64,000 bases of DNA from Caproiciproducens sp. CPB-2 (GCF_036287215.1 NZ_CP142860.1:1984001-2048000); one strand, 5' to 3'. Shown: positions 7,114-16,014, counted from the stretch's first letter. Translations and numbers: made by a program. Notes: generated by a model not told the origin, from the sequence alone.

Positions 7114-8703
7114 ATGTCTTTTTTTGATTCATCCATAAATAAAAAATATAAAGAATACATAGAGAGATTAAACCAAAAAATTTCTAATAAAAATATTCAG
7201 TATCATGATGAAATCACAAAATTGAATAGCTCAATAATTAAACAAACTGGCATCATCAATACTTTAAAATTATGTTCTGGTGAGGTAAACATTGAGGAAT
7301 GTATAAATATAATAATATCATCTCTTACTTCAACGCCTAAAGCAGATATTGATAATAGTCAAATTACTATTCTAAATAATAATATACAATTTCTTCAATA
7401 TTATATAGCTACTTTATTATTGCAAAATAATAAGCAGTTGGAAAATAACAAAAGGCTATTAAGTATGGTAACAGATGAACATTATCAACTATTAGATATA
7501 AAGGAGCAACTTCAGATTTTAAATAAACAAAAAGCAATGCTGGAGTTAATCATTGTAATCAAACTTATTTATTTGATAAAACTAAATAAAAGAATTGAGC
7601 CATTAGACCGAACTGTAAACTATATGAATAATAAAATAATTGAATTAAAGGACGATATTTTATATCAAGAATTTGGCTTATACGAACCAATTTATAATTT
7701 AAGAAACTCAGATGATTATAAACAAAAAATAAATGAATGCCGTCAACGACAAAAAAAAATGATTAAAAGTGGAACTGCTATCTCTTGTAACATAACATGG
7801 ACAGTAAACAGTAGTATTCGCCAAGGGGAGCACTGGGTTAAGCAATTTATGAAAGAAGCAATTAGAAGTTTTAATACCGAAAGTGAAGGCTTAATTTTAA
7901 AAGTAAAGTTTAATAATTATGAATCTATTAAAAAAAGGATTGAACAATCATATAATCTTATAAATCAATTTAACAATTCATCAAGTATTTTCATATCACA
8001 AAATTATTTGAATGAAAAGATAAATGAATTAAATCTTTGCTATGAATATGAACAGAAAAAACAGGATGAAAAAGATGAAAGAAGAATTTTACGTGAGCAA
8101 CAACTTGAAGAGGCTAAGGTACAAAAAGAAATTGCTACCCGCCGCGCTGAAATTGTCAAAGAACAAAAACATTATTCTAATCAATTAGTACAAATAGATA
8201 ATCGAATACATAATACTGTAAGCATAGAGGAACAGACCATTTTAAGTAACAAACGATCTGAAATAGATAATCAACTTCAAGAATTAGAAAAAGCATTAAA
8301 AGATGTTGATTATCGGGAAGCTAACAAACGAGCTGGCTACGTCTATATTATCTCCAATATTGGCGCGTTCGGTAATAATATTTATAAAATTGGAATGACA
8401 AGAAGGCTTGATCCTCAAGAACGAATTGATGAACTAGGAGGAGCATCTGTTCCATTTAAATTTGATATTCATGCTATGATCTTTAGTGATGATGCTCCTA
8501 CCCTAGAAGCTAAACTTCATCAAGCATTTAGTGATAGAAAAGTTAATATGATAAACAACCGTAAAGAATTTTTTCATGTAACATTAGAAGAAATTGAAAC
8601 TGAAGTAAAGAAAAATCATGATAAATCAATAGAATTTATAAGGAACCCAGAAGCAGAACAATATAGAGAAACTCTTATGTTGTATAAGCGTGTAACGAAG
8701 TGA
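7114..8703 (+). CDS. DUF4041 / T5orf172 (GIY-YIG-like) protein
   Basis: A 529-residue protein in three parts. Residues ~1-185 are coiled coil, Asn/Lys-rich. Residues ~185-330 resemble DUF4041 (E-F-G-L-Y-E-P start, then NITWTVNSSIRQGE). After another Glu/Lys/Gln-rich coiled coil, residues ~406-500 resemble T5orf172/MUG113 (GYVYIISN, YKIGMTRR, ERIDELGGASVPF, EAKLHQAF, KEFFHV). T5orf172 belongs to the GIY-YIG nuclease superfamily, so DNA cleavage is possible but not shown. The start has GGAGGG eight bases upstream. Such proteins are common on phages, phage-like islands and near restriction systems. It sits alone after an XRE regulator. Function in the cell is unknown. Confidence 0.8.
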   Translation: MSFFDSSINKKYKEYIERLNQKISNKNIQYHDEITKLNSSIIKQTGIINTLKLCSGEVNIEECINIIISSLTSTPKADIDNSQITILNNNIQFLQYYIATLLLQNNKQLENNKRLLSMVTDEHYQLLDIKEQLQILNKQKAMLELIIVIKLIYLIKLNKRIEPLDRTVNYMNNKIIELKDDILYQEFGLYEPIYNLRNSDDYKQKINECRQRQKKMIKSGTAISCNITWTVNSSIRQGEHWVKQFMKEAIRSFNTESEGLILKVKFNNYESIKKRIEQSYNLINQFNNSSSIFISQNYLNEKINELNLCYEYEQKKQDEKDERRILREQQLEEAKVQKEIATRRAEIVKEQKHYSNQLVQIDNRIHNTVSIEEQTILSNKRSEIDNQLQELEKALKDVDYREANKRAGYVYIISNIGAFGNNIYKIGMTRRLDPQERIDELGGASVPFKFDIHAMIFSDDAPTLEAKLHQAFSDRKVNMINNRKEFFHVTLEEIETEVKKNHDKSIEFIRNPEAEQYRETLMLYKRVTK

Positions 8704-8868
8704 AGGAGATAATATTGTACCTTTGATCGCTTCCGCTGATTCCGGCGAAAGCGATTTTACGGACTCACTTTTTATCTTTACCAGCTTGAGATAAATTCTC
8801 TTTTGCTTTTTCTTCTCTATTGACAATGGTATAATGTGGAATTATTATGGAGAAAAGGAGGGGATAAT

Positions 8869-9069
8869 ATGCCGTTACAATCTCATGCAATAAAGGCAAT
8901 TTGTAAAACATATGGAATCGGTGTGACCATTATAGAATCATATAATACGGACGCAGGGAACAGATTCAAATTTCCAAACCCGCCAAAATGTAGTAACAAC
9001 AATTGTGAAAATAAAAGTTGCAAGGCTGCTGGATGGGGTGGGAAAGAACAGTGTTGGGAAGAACTCTAA
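8869..9069 (+). CDS. Small Cys-rich protein (66 aa)
   Basis: The ATG at 8869 follows GGAGG by seven bases. The product has a short N-terminal helix (SHAIKAICKTYGIGVTIIES) and a C-terminal part with four cysteines, KCSNNNCENKSCKAAGWGG then QCWEE. The Cys spacing could bind a metal ion. A TATAAT at 8829-8834 lies upstream, and a terminator follows the gene, so it is probably its own transcript. No family is recognised. Confidence 0.55.
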   Translation: MPLQSHAIKAICKTYGIGVTIIESYNTDAGNRFKFPNPPKCSNNNCENKSCKAAGWGGKEQCWEEL

Positions 9070-9073
9070 TATT

Positions 9074-9100
9074 AGCGTCTGCTTCGGTAGACGCTTTTCT
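9074..9100 (+). terminator. Intrinsic terminator after Cys-rich gene
   Basis: Stem AGCGTCT/AGACGCT around a TTCG-containing loop, followed by TTTTCTT. It starts four bases after the stop codon region. Confidence 0.75.
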
Positions 9101-9230
9101 TATACTATTTTGAGATAGTCATTAACTGCCAGACATTGATTATCCTTATACTCTCCTTTTATATAGCTATTGCAAATTTGCAACTATTTAATTTGCTACA
9201 AAATCATTATAATAAACATATAAATTAGAC
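9101..9230. other. AT-rich intergenic, no gene seen
   Basis: No coding frame or clear structure was seen between the terminator at 9074-9100 and the inverted-repeat-bounded segment. Confidence 0.3.
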
Positions 9231-9540
9231 ACAAACTATTTGCCCATGAAATTATACCCCTAAGCACTTTTCTCTTGAAATCACTTTAATTTTACTTATT
9301 CCTGCTTATAAAAAATGGCATTGTAACATCACATTTGTTTATAACTATTTATAGGCTTGTTAGAGCGCATATAGCTAACAATAATGAAATTACACTCTGA
9401 ATGCCTTTAAGTCTCTGTATGGCAAAGTTATACGGCTTTGAGCATATCTCTTGTTTTAAGTGTGAAAATCATATAACTACATTATGGTTTTTGAACGAGT
9501 AGCATCCTGTAATGTAATTTCATGGGTAAAGAGTTATGTT
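9231..9540. repeat. Inverted-repeat-bounded non-coding segment (MITE-like)
   Basis: A perfect 12-bp inverted repeat, CCCATGAAATTA (9243-9254) and its complement (9515-9526), extends with mismatches to about 26 bp, bounding a ~300 bp segment with no gene. This is the form of a miniature transposable element or a decayed insertion sequence. No target duplication is evident, so the call is tentative. Confidence 0.35.
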
Positions 9541-9590
9541 CGGATTTTATTAGGATTACAAATAAATTGCATTAAAAATAAAGCACAAAT

Positions 9591-9634
9591 AAAAAGCAGA
9601 TTACCAATCCATTTACGGCGGTAGTCTGCTTTTA
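9591..9634 (-). terminator. Intrinsic terminator after integrase
   Basis: Imperfect 14-bp stem, AAAAGCAGATTACC with GGTAGTCTGCTTTT, followed on the minus strand by TTTTTATTTG. It lies 14 bases past the integrase stop. Confidence 0.75.
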
Positions 9635-9647
9635 GTTATGCTCTATT

Positions 9648-10637
9648 TTATTTTCGTTTCATGATTTTTTCCAGCGGAGAATACGGTGCATAGTTGACTC
9701 TCAAGTCTTCATTATCTAAGTCCAGATATGCCTTCTCTGTCACTGTAACGCTGCTATGACCTAAAATACGGCTGAGTGTATAAATGTCTCCCCCATTCAT
9801 TAGAAAGCGTTTAGCAAAGTTATTGCGAAGCATATGTGGATGAGCTTTCTTAATTCCAACACTTTGAGTATAGTCCCTGAAATTCTTTTCAAAATTGCTG
9901 ATTGCTAACGGCTTGCCATTATTCGTGCAGAAAAGATATTCGCTGTCACGATAGCGATCCTTAAACTGTAACCATCTTTTTATGATTTTTCCCATTTCGG
10001 CACTATAAAAAACCATCCTGCCTTTCTTTGATTTTGTGTTTTCAGGTTGTAAATAAATTGAACGTCTTAACATATCCATATCTGTTAATTTGATTAGAAG
10101 AGTCTCTCCAAGCCGCATACCTGTATCAATAAGTAGTTGGCAAATAGTACAATCCCTATATTCATGGAACTTTGACATATCAAACGATTTTATTAAATTT
10201 ACAAAAGCTTCATCTGAAAGGTAATCAACAGGTCTATGATTATTATTAAGCGGTCTTTTAATCCTTGCAAATGGACTTGATTTTATATAGTGATTCTCGC
10301 TGAGATAATTGAAAAAAACTTTAATATTTCGAAGATAATTATTAATAGAAGTGTTACTCATTGGCTTATTGTGATCTGAGCGATTATCAGGATGATTCAA
10401 TATTTTTGTATGGTCATTTGCCACTACAGTGTATTTTCCTCTCTCAGATAAATACTGAATATACTCTTTAATATGCCCTTCCCTGACTTCTGAAGCTTCC
10501 TTTACATTATGGATTTCCATCATATACCTTTCAAAAATTCTTAATGCTTGCTCATAACTTTGCATTGTTTTTGGTCTTAGATTTTGACTTTGGCAATAGC
10601 TCATGAAATCATCAATGTCATAATCAAATTGTAGCAT
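9648..10637 (-). CDS. Tyrosine recombinase / integrase
   Basis: A 329-residue site-specific recombinase. The start at 10637 has GGGAG nine bases upstream; an upstream ATG at 10691 has none. Residues ~1-100 form the SAM-like N-terminal DNA-binding domain. The catalytic domain shows DTGMRLGE (first Arg), HPHMLRNNFA (H-x-x-R), LGHSSVTVTEKAYL (His and nucleophile Tyr). All expected residues are present, so it should be active. It probably integrates and excises the AT-rich element; it sits at the element's right side, 187 bases from the 3' end of spo0A. A terminator follows it. Confidence 0.85.
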   Translation of the reverse strand: MLQFDYDIDDFMSYCQSQNLRPKTMQSYEQALRIFERYMMEIHNVKEASEVREGHIKEYIQYLSERGKYTVVANDHTKILNHPDNRSDHNKPMSNTSINNYLRNIKVFFNYLSENHYIKSSPFARIKRPLNNNHRPVDYLSDEAFVNLIKSFDMSKFHEYRDCTICQLLIDTGMRLGETLLIKLTDMDMLRRSIYLQPENTKSKKGRMVFYSAEMGKIIKRWLQFKDRYRDSEYLFCTNNGKPLAISNFEKNFRDYTQSVGIKKAHPHMLRNNFAKRFLMNGGDIYTLSRILGHSSVTVTEKAYLDLDNEDLRVNYAPYSPLEKIMKRK

Positions 10638-10823
10638 AAAAAACAACTCCCTTGTTTTTTGAGACTGATAATTCAGTACCCAATAAAGCAAGAGAGTTTA
10701 TCGGAATATTTTTAAAAATTCATTGGTCAAAATGACGAATTCAGGCGTATTTTTGTTTTCTTTATCGCTTTGAAATCATTCTTGTTTTTCTTGATTTATC
10801 CAGTATTCATGTGTGTTTTGACT
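10638..10823. other. Boundary between accessory element and spo0A
   Basis: AT-rich spacer in which base composition changes from the accessory element to the core genome. An attachment site is expected near here, but its partner copy would lie left of the window, so it cannot be located. Confidence 0.4.
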
Positions 10824-11609
10824 TTAGCTTGCGCTCTTCATATGCAGTCTGAGCCTGTCGCTGATCATTGCAATGAACTCACTGTTGGTCGGTTTTCCGC
10901 GCGTATTGTGGATGGTATAGCCGAAATAGGAATTGAGGATATCCACGTCGCCGCGGTCCCACGCGACCTCTATTGCATGGCGAATGGCGCGTTCCACGCG
11001 CGAAGCCGTTGTGTCATACTGTTTTGCAACGCTTGGGTAAAGCTGTTTGGTAACCGCATTGATAATATCCGGTGTTTCTATTGCCATAATAATTGAGTCG
11101 CGTAAATAGTGGTAGCCTTTAATATGAGCAGGGACTCCTATCTGATGGAGTATTTCAGTTACCTGAATTTCAAGCGATGGCTCCGCTGCGGCCGGCGCCT
11201 GCTGTCTGGAAGGCGTTTTCTGCGTTAAACCGGAAATGGAACAAAGTTGAATGATTCTGTCGGAAAGGTCCGCGGCATTAAATGGGTAAATGGCAAAATA
11301 AGACGCTCCCGACATCATTACTTCACGCTCCAAAGCGGGGCTGGTAAAATTGGAAATGATTACAAACATCGGCCCCATGCCCGGGACCTTTGCCTGAGCC
11401 GCTTTCATCACGCCTATTCCATCCAAACGGGGCATAAACAAATCGGCAAGGACGACATCAGGATGAATGGATTCTATTTTTTCAAGCAGTTTCATGCCAT
11501 CCTTTTGCGTATAGATTATTTCCATGCCGGATTGTTCAAAAATTCGACCGTAATCACGGTTAAACTCTGCACTGTCATTTGCTATGAGAAGTTTAATACG
11601 CTTTTCCAT
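10824..11609 (-). CDS. spo0A: Sporulation master regulator Spo0A
   Basis: A 261-residue response regulator that commits the cell to sporulation when phosphorylated. The receiver (residues ~1-125) has the phosphorylation site Asp56 in DVVLADLFMPRLDG. After a Gln/Pro/Ala-rich linker (~130-150), the C-terminal DNA-binding domain contains the signature SRVERAIRHAIEVAWDRGD, which reads 0A boxes. Length matches the family. The start has AGGGGG seven bases upstream. In the acidic pocket the usual Asp-Asp reads IANDS, so the first Asp is Asn. It follows spoIVB on the same strand, the classic Bacillota order. Confidence 0.95.
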   Translation of the reverse strand: MEKRIKLLIANDSAEFNRDYGRIFEQSGMEIIYTQKDGMKLLEKIESIHPDVVLADLFMPRLDGIGVMKAAQAKVPGMGPMFVIISNFTSPALEREVMMSGASYFAIYPFNAADLSDRIIQLCSISGLTQKTPSRQQAPAAAEPSLEIQVTEILHQIGVPAHIKGYHYLRDSIIMAIETPDIINAVTKQLYPSVAKQYDTTASRVERAIRHAIEVAWDRGDVDILNSYFGYTIHNTRGKPTNSEFIAMISDRLRLHMKSAS

Positions 11610-11727
11610 TTTGAGTCCCCCTAATAGATTTAATTTACCGTTATATTACCATATATTGGAAAAAATGGCAATAGGTTGTAAAAATATTTTTTGCTAAAAA
11701 GGGGAAATATAAAAGCGCAACATTAGA

Positions 11728-12960
11728 TTAAGAAGCTTTTTGTTTGTCATTTGATCTAATGCTCTCTGAAACCGACAGCATATTTTCAGCGAAAATGCCA
11801 TATCCTCGTGTCGGATCATTCACAAAAACGTGGGTCACAGCGCCGATGATTTTGTCGTTTTGGATAACCGGGCTGCCGCTCATTCCCTGAACGATTCCTC
11901 CGGTGGCGTTCAGCAGTTTTTCGTCAGTAATGTGCAAAACCATATTTTTGCTTTGTACATTTTCACGATAGTCTATTTTTTCGATTTCAGCAGTAAAGTA
12001 TTGCGGCCTGCCGCCGTCTATGGTCGAAAGGATTTTGACGGGACCGGCTTTGATTTCCTGTTTCATCGCCACTTCCAGGGCTTCTCCTTTGGGAGCGGTG
12101 TTCAGGGTTCCGTAAACGCCGGCGGGAACATTGGCTTCCAGCGTTCCCATCGCGGTATCGGTGCTGAAATATCCCCGAAGCTCTCCCGGACTTCCCTTTT
12201 CGCCTTTGGTGATTCCGCTGATTGTGACGGGAACGATGTCTCCGTTCAGCAGCGGCATCAGCTCATTGGTATCCGTGTCACAGACACCGTGGCCCAGACC
12301 GGCAAAACATTTCGTAACAGGATTGTAAAAGGTGAGCGTCCCGATTCCCGCAGTGCTGTCCCGGAGCCATACGCCGGCCCTGTAGACGGAGTCGACCTCA
12401 GATTTAACCGGCTGAACGGTGGTCGTAAGGACCTGCCCGTCCCGGGAAACGGTAAAAGTAAGGCTGCGGCCATCGCTGTCTGTAACCATCTTGATGATTT
12501 CCGCGTTGGTGTTGACTTTTTTGCCGTCAACCTCCGTAATGATATCGCCGACCTTCAGTCCCGCCACGGCCGCGGGGTTGATTGTTCCGGATGAAGTTTT
12601 GATATCGGCTACCCCTACGACGACTACGCCGTTTGTAAACATTTTGATTCCAAACGGCGTACCACAGGGTACCAGAAGCGTTTCCTTGACGACATTCACG
12701 CTGACCGTCTTGATGGGGATCACATGATAGAGCATCAGCTTTGCCTTATAACTTTTATTCGGTGTCGAACAGATGCCGGTGGAAATATCGGCGCCATTTT
12801 CGGCCACCGCCGTAATTGCGTCCGAACCCCATTGCAGACTGCTTCCGGCAGTAATTTTATAGGAATCAGGTGTGAAATAATCGGCCATGCCGACACTGGC
12901 AGCATACAAAAAAGCCAGCACAGCCGCGAATGCGGTGAATCCTTTTAGAAATTTTTTCAA
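11728..12960 (-). CDS. spoIVB: SpoIVB serine peptidase
   Basis: A 410-residue S55-family peptidase, secreted from the forespore to trigger SpoIVFB-dependent sigma-K activation. It has an N-terminal membrane/signal segment (residues ~5-27), a PDZ domain at ~100-190 (VGDIITEVDGKKVN), and the peptidase domain with His in GLGHGVCD and Ser in GMSGSPVI, followed by THVFVND. The start codon is TTG at 12960, with GGAGGTG seven bases upstream; no ATG fits. The upstream region has a CATAATA that resembles a forespore sigma -10, without a matching -35. Next gene is spo0A. Confidence 0.93.
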   Translation of the reverse strand: MKKFLKGFTAFAAVLAFLYAASVGMADYFTPDSYKITAGSSLQWGSDAITAVAENGADISTGICSTPNKSYKAKLMLYHVIPIKTVSVNVVKETLLVPCGTPFGIKMFTNGVVVVGVADIKTSSGTINPAAVAGLKVGDIITEVDGKKVNTNAEIIKMVTDSDGRSLTFTVSRDGQVLTTTVQPVKSEVDSVYRAGVWLRDSTAGIGTLTFYNPVTKCFAGLGHGVCDTDTNELMPLLNGDIVPVTISGITKGEKGSPGELRGYFSTDTAMGTLEANVPAGVYGTLNTAPKGEALEVAMKQEIKAGPVKILSTIDGGRPQYFTAEIEKIDYRENVQSKNMVLHITDEKLLNATGGIVQGMSGSPVIQNDKIIGAVTHVFVNDPTRGYGIFAENMLSVSESIRSNDKQKAS

Positions 12961-13118
12961 AATTTCACCTCCCTTGCGCCGCTCTATTAATCTGCCACGG
13001 GACGGTGAAATTATTATGACAATTCTCTTGATTATTGGAATTAACTGGAATTATTTTCTCCAATTGCGCTGTCTTAGGCCGAAAATGCCTTCATTTACAT
13101 GAGATGGGATAAAATCGC

Positions 13119-13150
13119 AAAGCCCGCGGCGCATAAACGCCGCGGGCTTT
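13119..13150. terminator. Bidirectional hairpin terminator after potD
   Basis: A perfect 13-bp stem AAAGCCCGCGGCG/CGCCGCGGGCTTT with a six-base loop. It separates the pot operon from spoIVB. Confidence 0.8.
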
Positions 13151-13178
13151 TATCCTTTTCATTTTCAAAAATGCAATT

Positions 13179-14381
13179 TTATTGCAGTTCGCGTTTCGCT
13201 TTCATTTTTTTATAAACAACAATTCCGATATAGAGCAGCAAAAAACCCAAGAGAACCGCGACCAAGGTCGCCGTCTGGCCGGGGCCGCCCATTTTTACTT
13301 CCGCCCAAAGCGTATCCAGCAGCAGATTGGTGTCCTCGGGAAGGTTGACAAAGGTTTCCGATTTGTCCAAAATTTCCTTGTCGGGATAAAAAATGGGATT
13401 GTTGACGGTTTCTTCCGGCAAAAGCTCCTTGGCGGCCGACTCCGGCGTGGAGTAACCGATATAGTCCACGTTCGCCGCGGCTATTTCGGGATCGCAGAGA
13501 AAGTTGATGTACGCCTCGGCCTCTTTTTTGTGCTGGGCGCCGGTCGGAATGCAGATCGCATCGACAAAGAAGTTTGTCCCCTCCTTTGTCGGAATGGCAA
13601 ACCCGATGTCCGGGTTATCTTCCACCAGGGTGGCGGCGTCCCCCGCGTAATACGGGGCAAGCCAGGCGTCGCCGCTGGACATTTTGTCAAAGATCTGATC
13701 CATGACATAGGCCTGAACAAGCGGCTTCTGCTCTTTTAAAAGCTTCGCGGCGTTCTCCCACTCCTCCACATTCGTGCTGTTGTAGGAATAGCCGAGAATT
13801 TTCTGCGCGATGCCGAAGGAATCGCGCGGGTTGTCAAACATCAGGATTTTTCCCGCGTACTTTTTATCCCACAGGATTTCCCAGCTGGCGACCGGTTCTT
13901 TTACGTATTTTTTATTGTAAAAAATACCGACTACCCCCCAGGTGTAGGGGACGGAATATTCATTTTTCGGATCGTATTTCGGGTTGCGGAACTGTTCGTC
14001 GATATACTGGAAATTCGGGATGTTGCTGAAATCCAGCTTTTCAATCATTTTCTCGTCAATCAGCTTGGAAATCATATAATCCGAAGGAATGATAATGTCG
14101 TAGTTCGCCCCGCCGTTGGCAAGCTTAGAGTAAAGGGATTCGTTGGTATCGAACGTGGTATAGTTCACGTCGATGCCGGTCCGTTTGGTAAACTCCTTGT
14201 TGACGTCAAGCGTATCGTCGACGCCGTTCGAAATATACTCGCCCCAGTTGTACACATTGATGGTCACCCCTGTTTTCGGCGCGGCGGGCTGTCCGGGTTC
14301 TTCCGAAGACGCAAACGCCGACGGACTGACAGCGGCGGCAAGCAGTACGGCAGCTGCCAGAGCTGCAATCGTTTTTTTCAA
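13179..14381 (-). CDS. potD: Spermidine/putrescine-binding protein PotD, C-terminally anchored
   Basis: A 400-residue extracellular solute-binding protein that delivers polyamines to PotABC. It has a Sec signal (MKKTIAALAAAVLLAAAVSP) without a lipobox Cys. The mature domain matches PotD/PotF: VYNWGEYI, YDIIIPSDYMI, YTWGVVGIFYN, FVDAICIPTGA. Unlike usual Bacillota PotD lipoproteins it ends with a predicted membrane helix (about residues 367-388, LVAVLLGFLLLYIGIVVY) and a Lys/Arg-rich tail, so it is anchored by its C terminus. It is the last gene of potABCD and starts three bases after potC. Confidence 0.92.
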   Translation of the reverse strand: MKKTIAALAAAVLLAAAVSPSAFASSEEPGQPAAPKTGVTINVYNWGEYISNGVDDTLDVNKEFTKRTGIDVNYTTFDTNESLYSKLANGGANYDIIIPSDYMISKLIDEKMIEKLDFSNIPNFQYIDEQFRNPKYDPKNEYSVPYTWGVVGIFYNKKYVKEPVASWEILWDKKYAGKILMFDNPRDSFGIAQKILGYSYNSTNVEEWENAAKLLKEQKPLVQAYVMDQIFDKMSSGDAWLAPYYAGDAATLVEDNPDIGFAIPTKEGTNFFVDAICIPTGAQHKKEAEAYINFLCDPEIAAANVDYIGYSTPESAAKELLPEETVNNPIFYPDKEILDKSETFVNLPEDTNLLLDTLWAEVKMGGPGQTATLVAVLLGFLLLYIGIVVYKKMKAKRELQ

Positions 14382-14384
14382 ATC

Positions 14385-15197
14385 TCACGCCTCCTCAATC
14401 AGGTTTTCTTCCGCTTTCCTGTCTTTTGACTGGCGAAGGTTGACAATGATGAGCAGCACCATGATCGTGCCGAACAGCAATGTGGACAGCGCGTTGATCT
14501 CAGGGCTGATTCTCTTTCTCGTCATGGAATAGATAAAGATCGGAAGCGTCTGCGTGGTACCGCTTGTAAAATAGCTGATGACAAAATCGTCTATGGAAAG
14601 GGTGAAGGCCATAATCATGCCCGTCACAATCCCCGGCATGATTTCCGGCAGAACCACCTTAAAAAAGGCAAGAACCGGGCTGCACCCAAGGTCCTGGGCC
14701 GCTTCATACAGATGGGAATCCATCTGCCGGAGCTTCGGCATGACGGACAGGATCACATAGGGCAGACAGAAGGTAATGTGCGCCAGTATCAGGGAAAACA
14801 TGCCGAGCGATATGTTCCCCATGCCCTTTGCGAAAAACACAAACAGAAGCATCAGCGAAACGCCGGTGACAATCTCGGGATTGACCATGGGCAGATTGGT
14901 TACATTCATCACCATGCGCTTCATCCATTTGTTCATGCCGTTGATGCCGATGGCCGCGGCCGTCCCCAGAACGGTGGAAACGACCGCCGCGATCACCGCG
15001 ATGACCAGCGTGTTTCTCAGAGCGTTCAGGAGCATGCCGTCCTGCATCAGCTGCGCGTACCACTTAAAAGAGAAGCCCGACCAGACGGAACGGCTCATGG
15101 TGGTGGAATTATTAAAGGAAAAAACGATCAGTACGAAAATCGGCGCGTAGAGGAACAGGAACAGGACGGCGGAATAAATCCTTGAAATTGTTTTCAT
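14385..15197 (-). CDS. potC: Polyamine ABC transporter permease PotC
   Basis: A 270-residue membrane permease with about six helices, one half of the channel for spermidine/putrescine import. The EAA loop, which contacts the ATPase, reads YEAAQDLGCSPVLAFFKVVL at about residue 165. The N terminus (SAVLFLFLYAPIFVLIVFSF) is typical of PotC. It overlaps potB by four bases and ends just before potD. Confidence 0.93.
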   Translation of the reverse strand: MKTISRIYSAVLFLFLYAPIFVLIVFSFNNSTTMSRSVWSGFSFKWYAQLMQDGMLLNALRNTLVIAVIAAVVSTVLGTAAAIGINGMNKWMKRMVMNVTNLPMVNPEIVTGVSLMLLFVFFAKGMGNISLGMFSLILAHITFCLPYVILSVMPKLRQMDSHLYEAAQDLGCSPVLAFFKVVLPEIMPGIVTGMIMAFTLSIDDFVISYFTSGTTQTLPIFIYSMTRKRISPEINALSTLLFGTIMVLLIIVNLRQSKDRKAEENLIEEA

Positions 15198-16012
15198 ATC
15201 ATGATTCCTCCCCCGTTGTTCTCCCCTTCGTCAAACTGGTTCATAATCCCCATGCAGATGAGAATCAGCACCATGAGGACCAGCGAAATGGCGGAACCTA
15301 AGTTCGGGTTGTACGCGCTTCCCAGGAATTGCATGTCGATCAGGTCGCCGATCATCAGGTTTGCGCCGCCGCCGAGCATTTTGGAAATGATAAAGGTGCT
15401 GACCGCCGGTACAAAAACCATGGTGATCCCGGAAATCACCCCGGGCATGCTCATGGGAAAAGTGACCTTTGAAAACACCTGCATCTGATTCGCGCCGAGG
15501 TCCTGCGCCGCTTCAATCACGCTGGAATCGATTTTGGTCAGTACGGAGTAAAGCGGCAGGATCATATACGGAATATAGTTGTAGACCATTCCGAGCACGA
15601 CCGCGCCCTGCGTATTGATCAAATGCAGCTTTCCCAGGCCGAAGGACGCAAGCAGGCTGTTGATGATGCCGTTGTCCTCCAGCAGGGTCATCCAGGCGTA
15701 GGTACGGAGCAGAAAGTTCATCCACATCGGCAGCATGACGAGCATAATCATCATGCCTTGCCTGCGCGCGCTGATGTGGGAAATAATATAGGCAAGCGGA
15801 TACCCCAGCAGCAGGGAGATCACGGTGGCCAGAGCGCCCAGCCAGATGGAGCGCAGAAAGACGTTGGAATACTGTCCGACTTCGGCGATATTTTTGAAGG
15901 TAAACGCCCCGCTTTTATCGGTGAACGCAAAAATAACGACCAGAATCATCGGAACAATAATAAAAATGGACATCCATGCAGCATAAGGAGCCGCGGCTGA
16001 TTTTGCTTTCAT
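15194..16012 (-). CDS. potB: Polyamine ABC transporter permease PotB
   Basis: A 272-residue permease with about six helices, partner of PotC. The EAA loop reads IEAAQDLGANQMQVFSKVTF at about residue 165. The gene starts two bases after the potA stop and overlaps potC by four bases, so all four genes are coupled in one operon. Confidence 0.93.
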   Translation of the reverse strand: MKAKSAAAPYAAWMSIFIIVPMILVVIFAFTDKSGAFTFKNIAEVGQYSNVFLRSIWLGALATVISLLLGYPLAYIISHISARRQGMMIMLVMLPMWMNFLLRTYAWMTLLEDNGIINSLLASFGLGKLHLINTQGAVVLGMVYNYIPYMILPLYSVLTKIDSSVIEAAQDLGANQMQVFSKVTFPMSMPGVISGITMVFVPAVSTFIISKMLGGGANLMIGDLIDMQFLGSAYNPNLGSAISLVLMVLILICMGIMNQFDEGENNGGGIMI

Positions 16013-16014
16013 TC

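Noticed and set aside
12998-13032. Possible forespore sigma-G promoter of spoIVB (CATAATA)
   Set aside because: The -10 fits but no -35 at the right spacing was found, so no feature is called.
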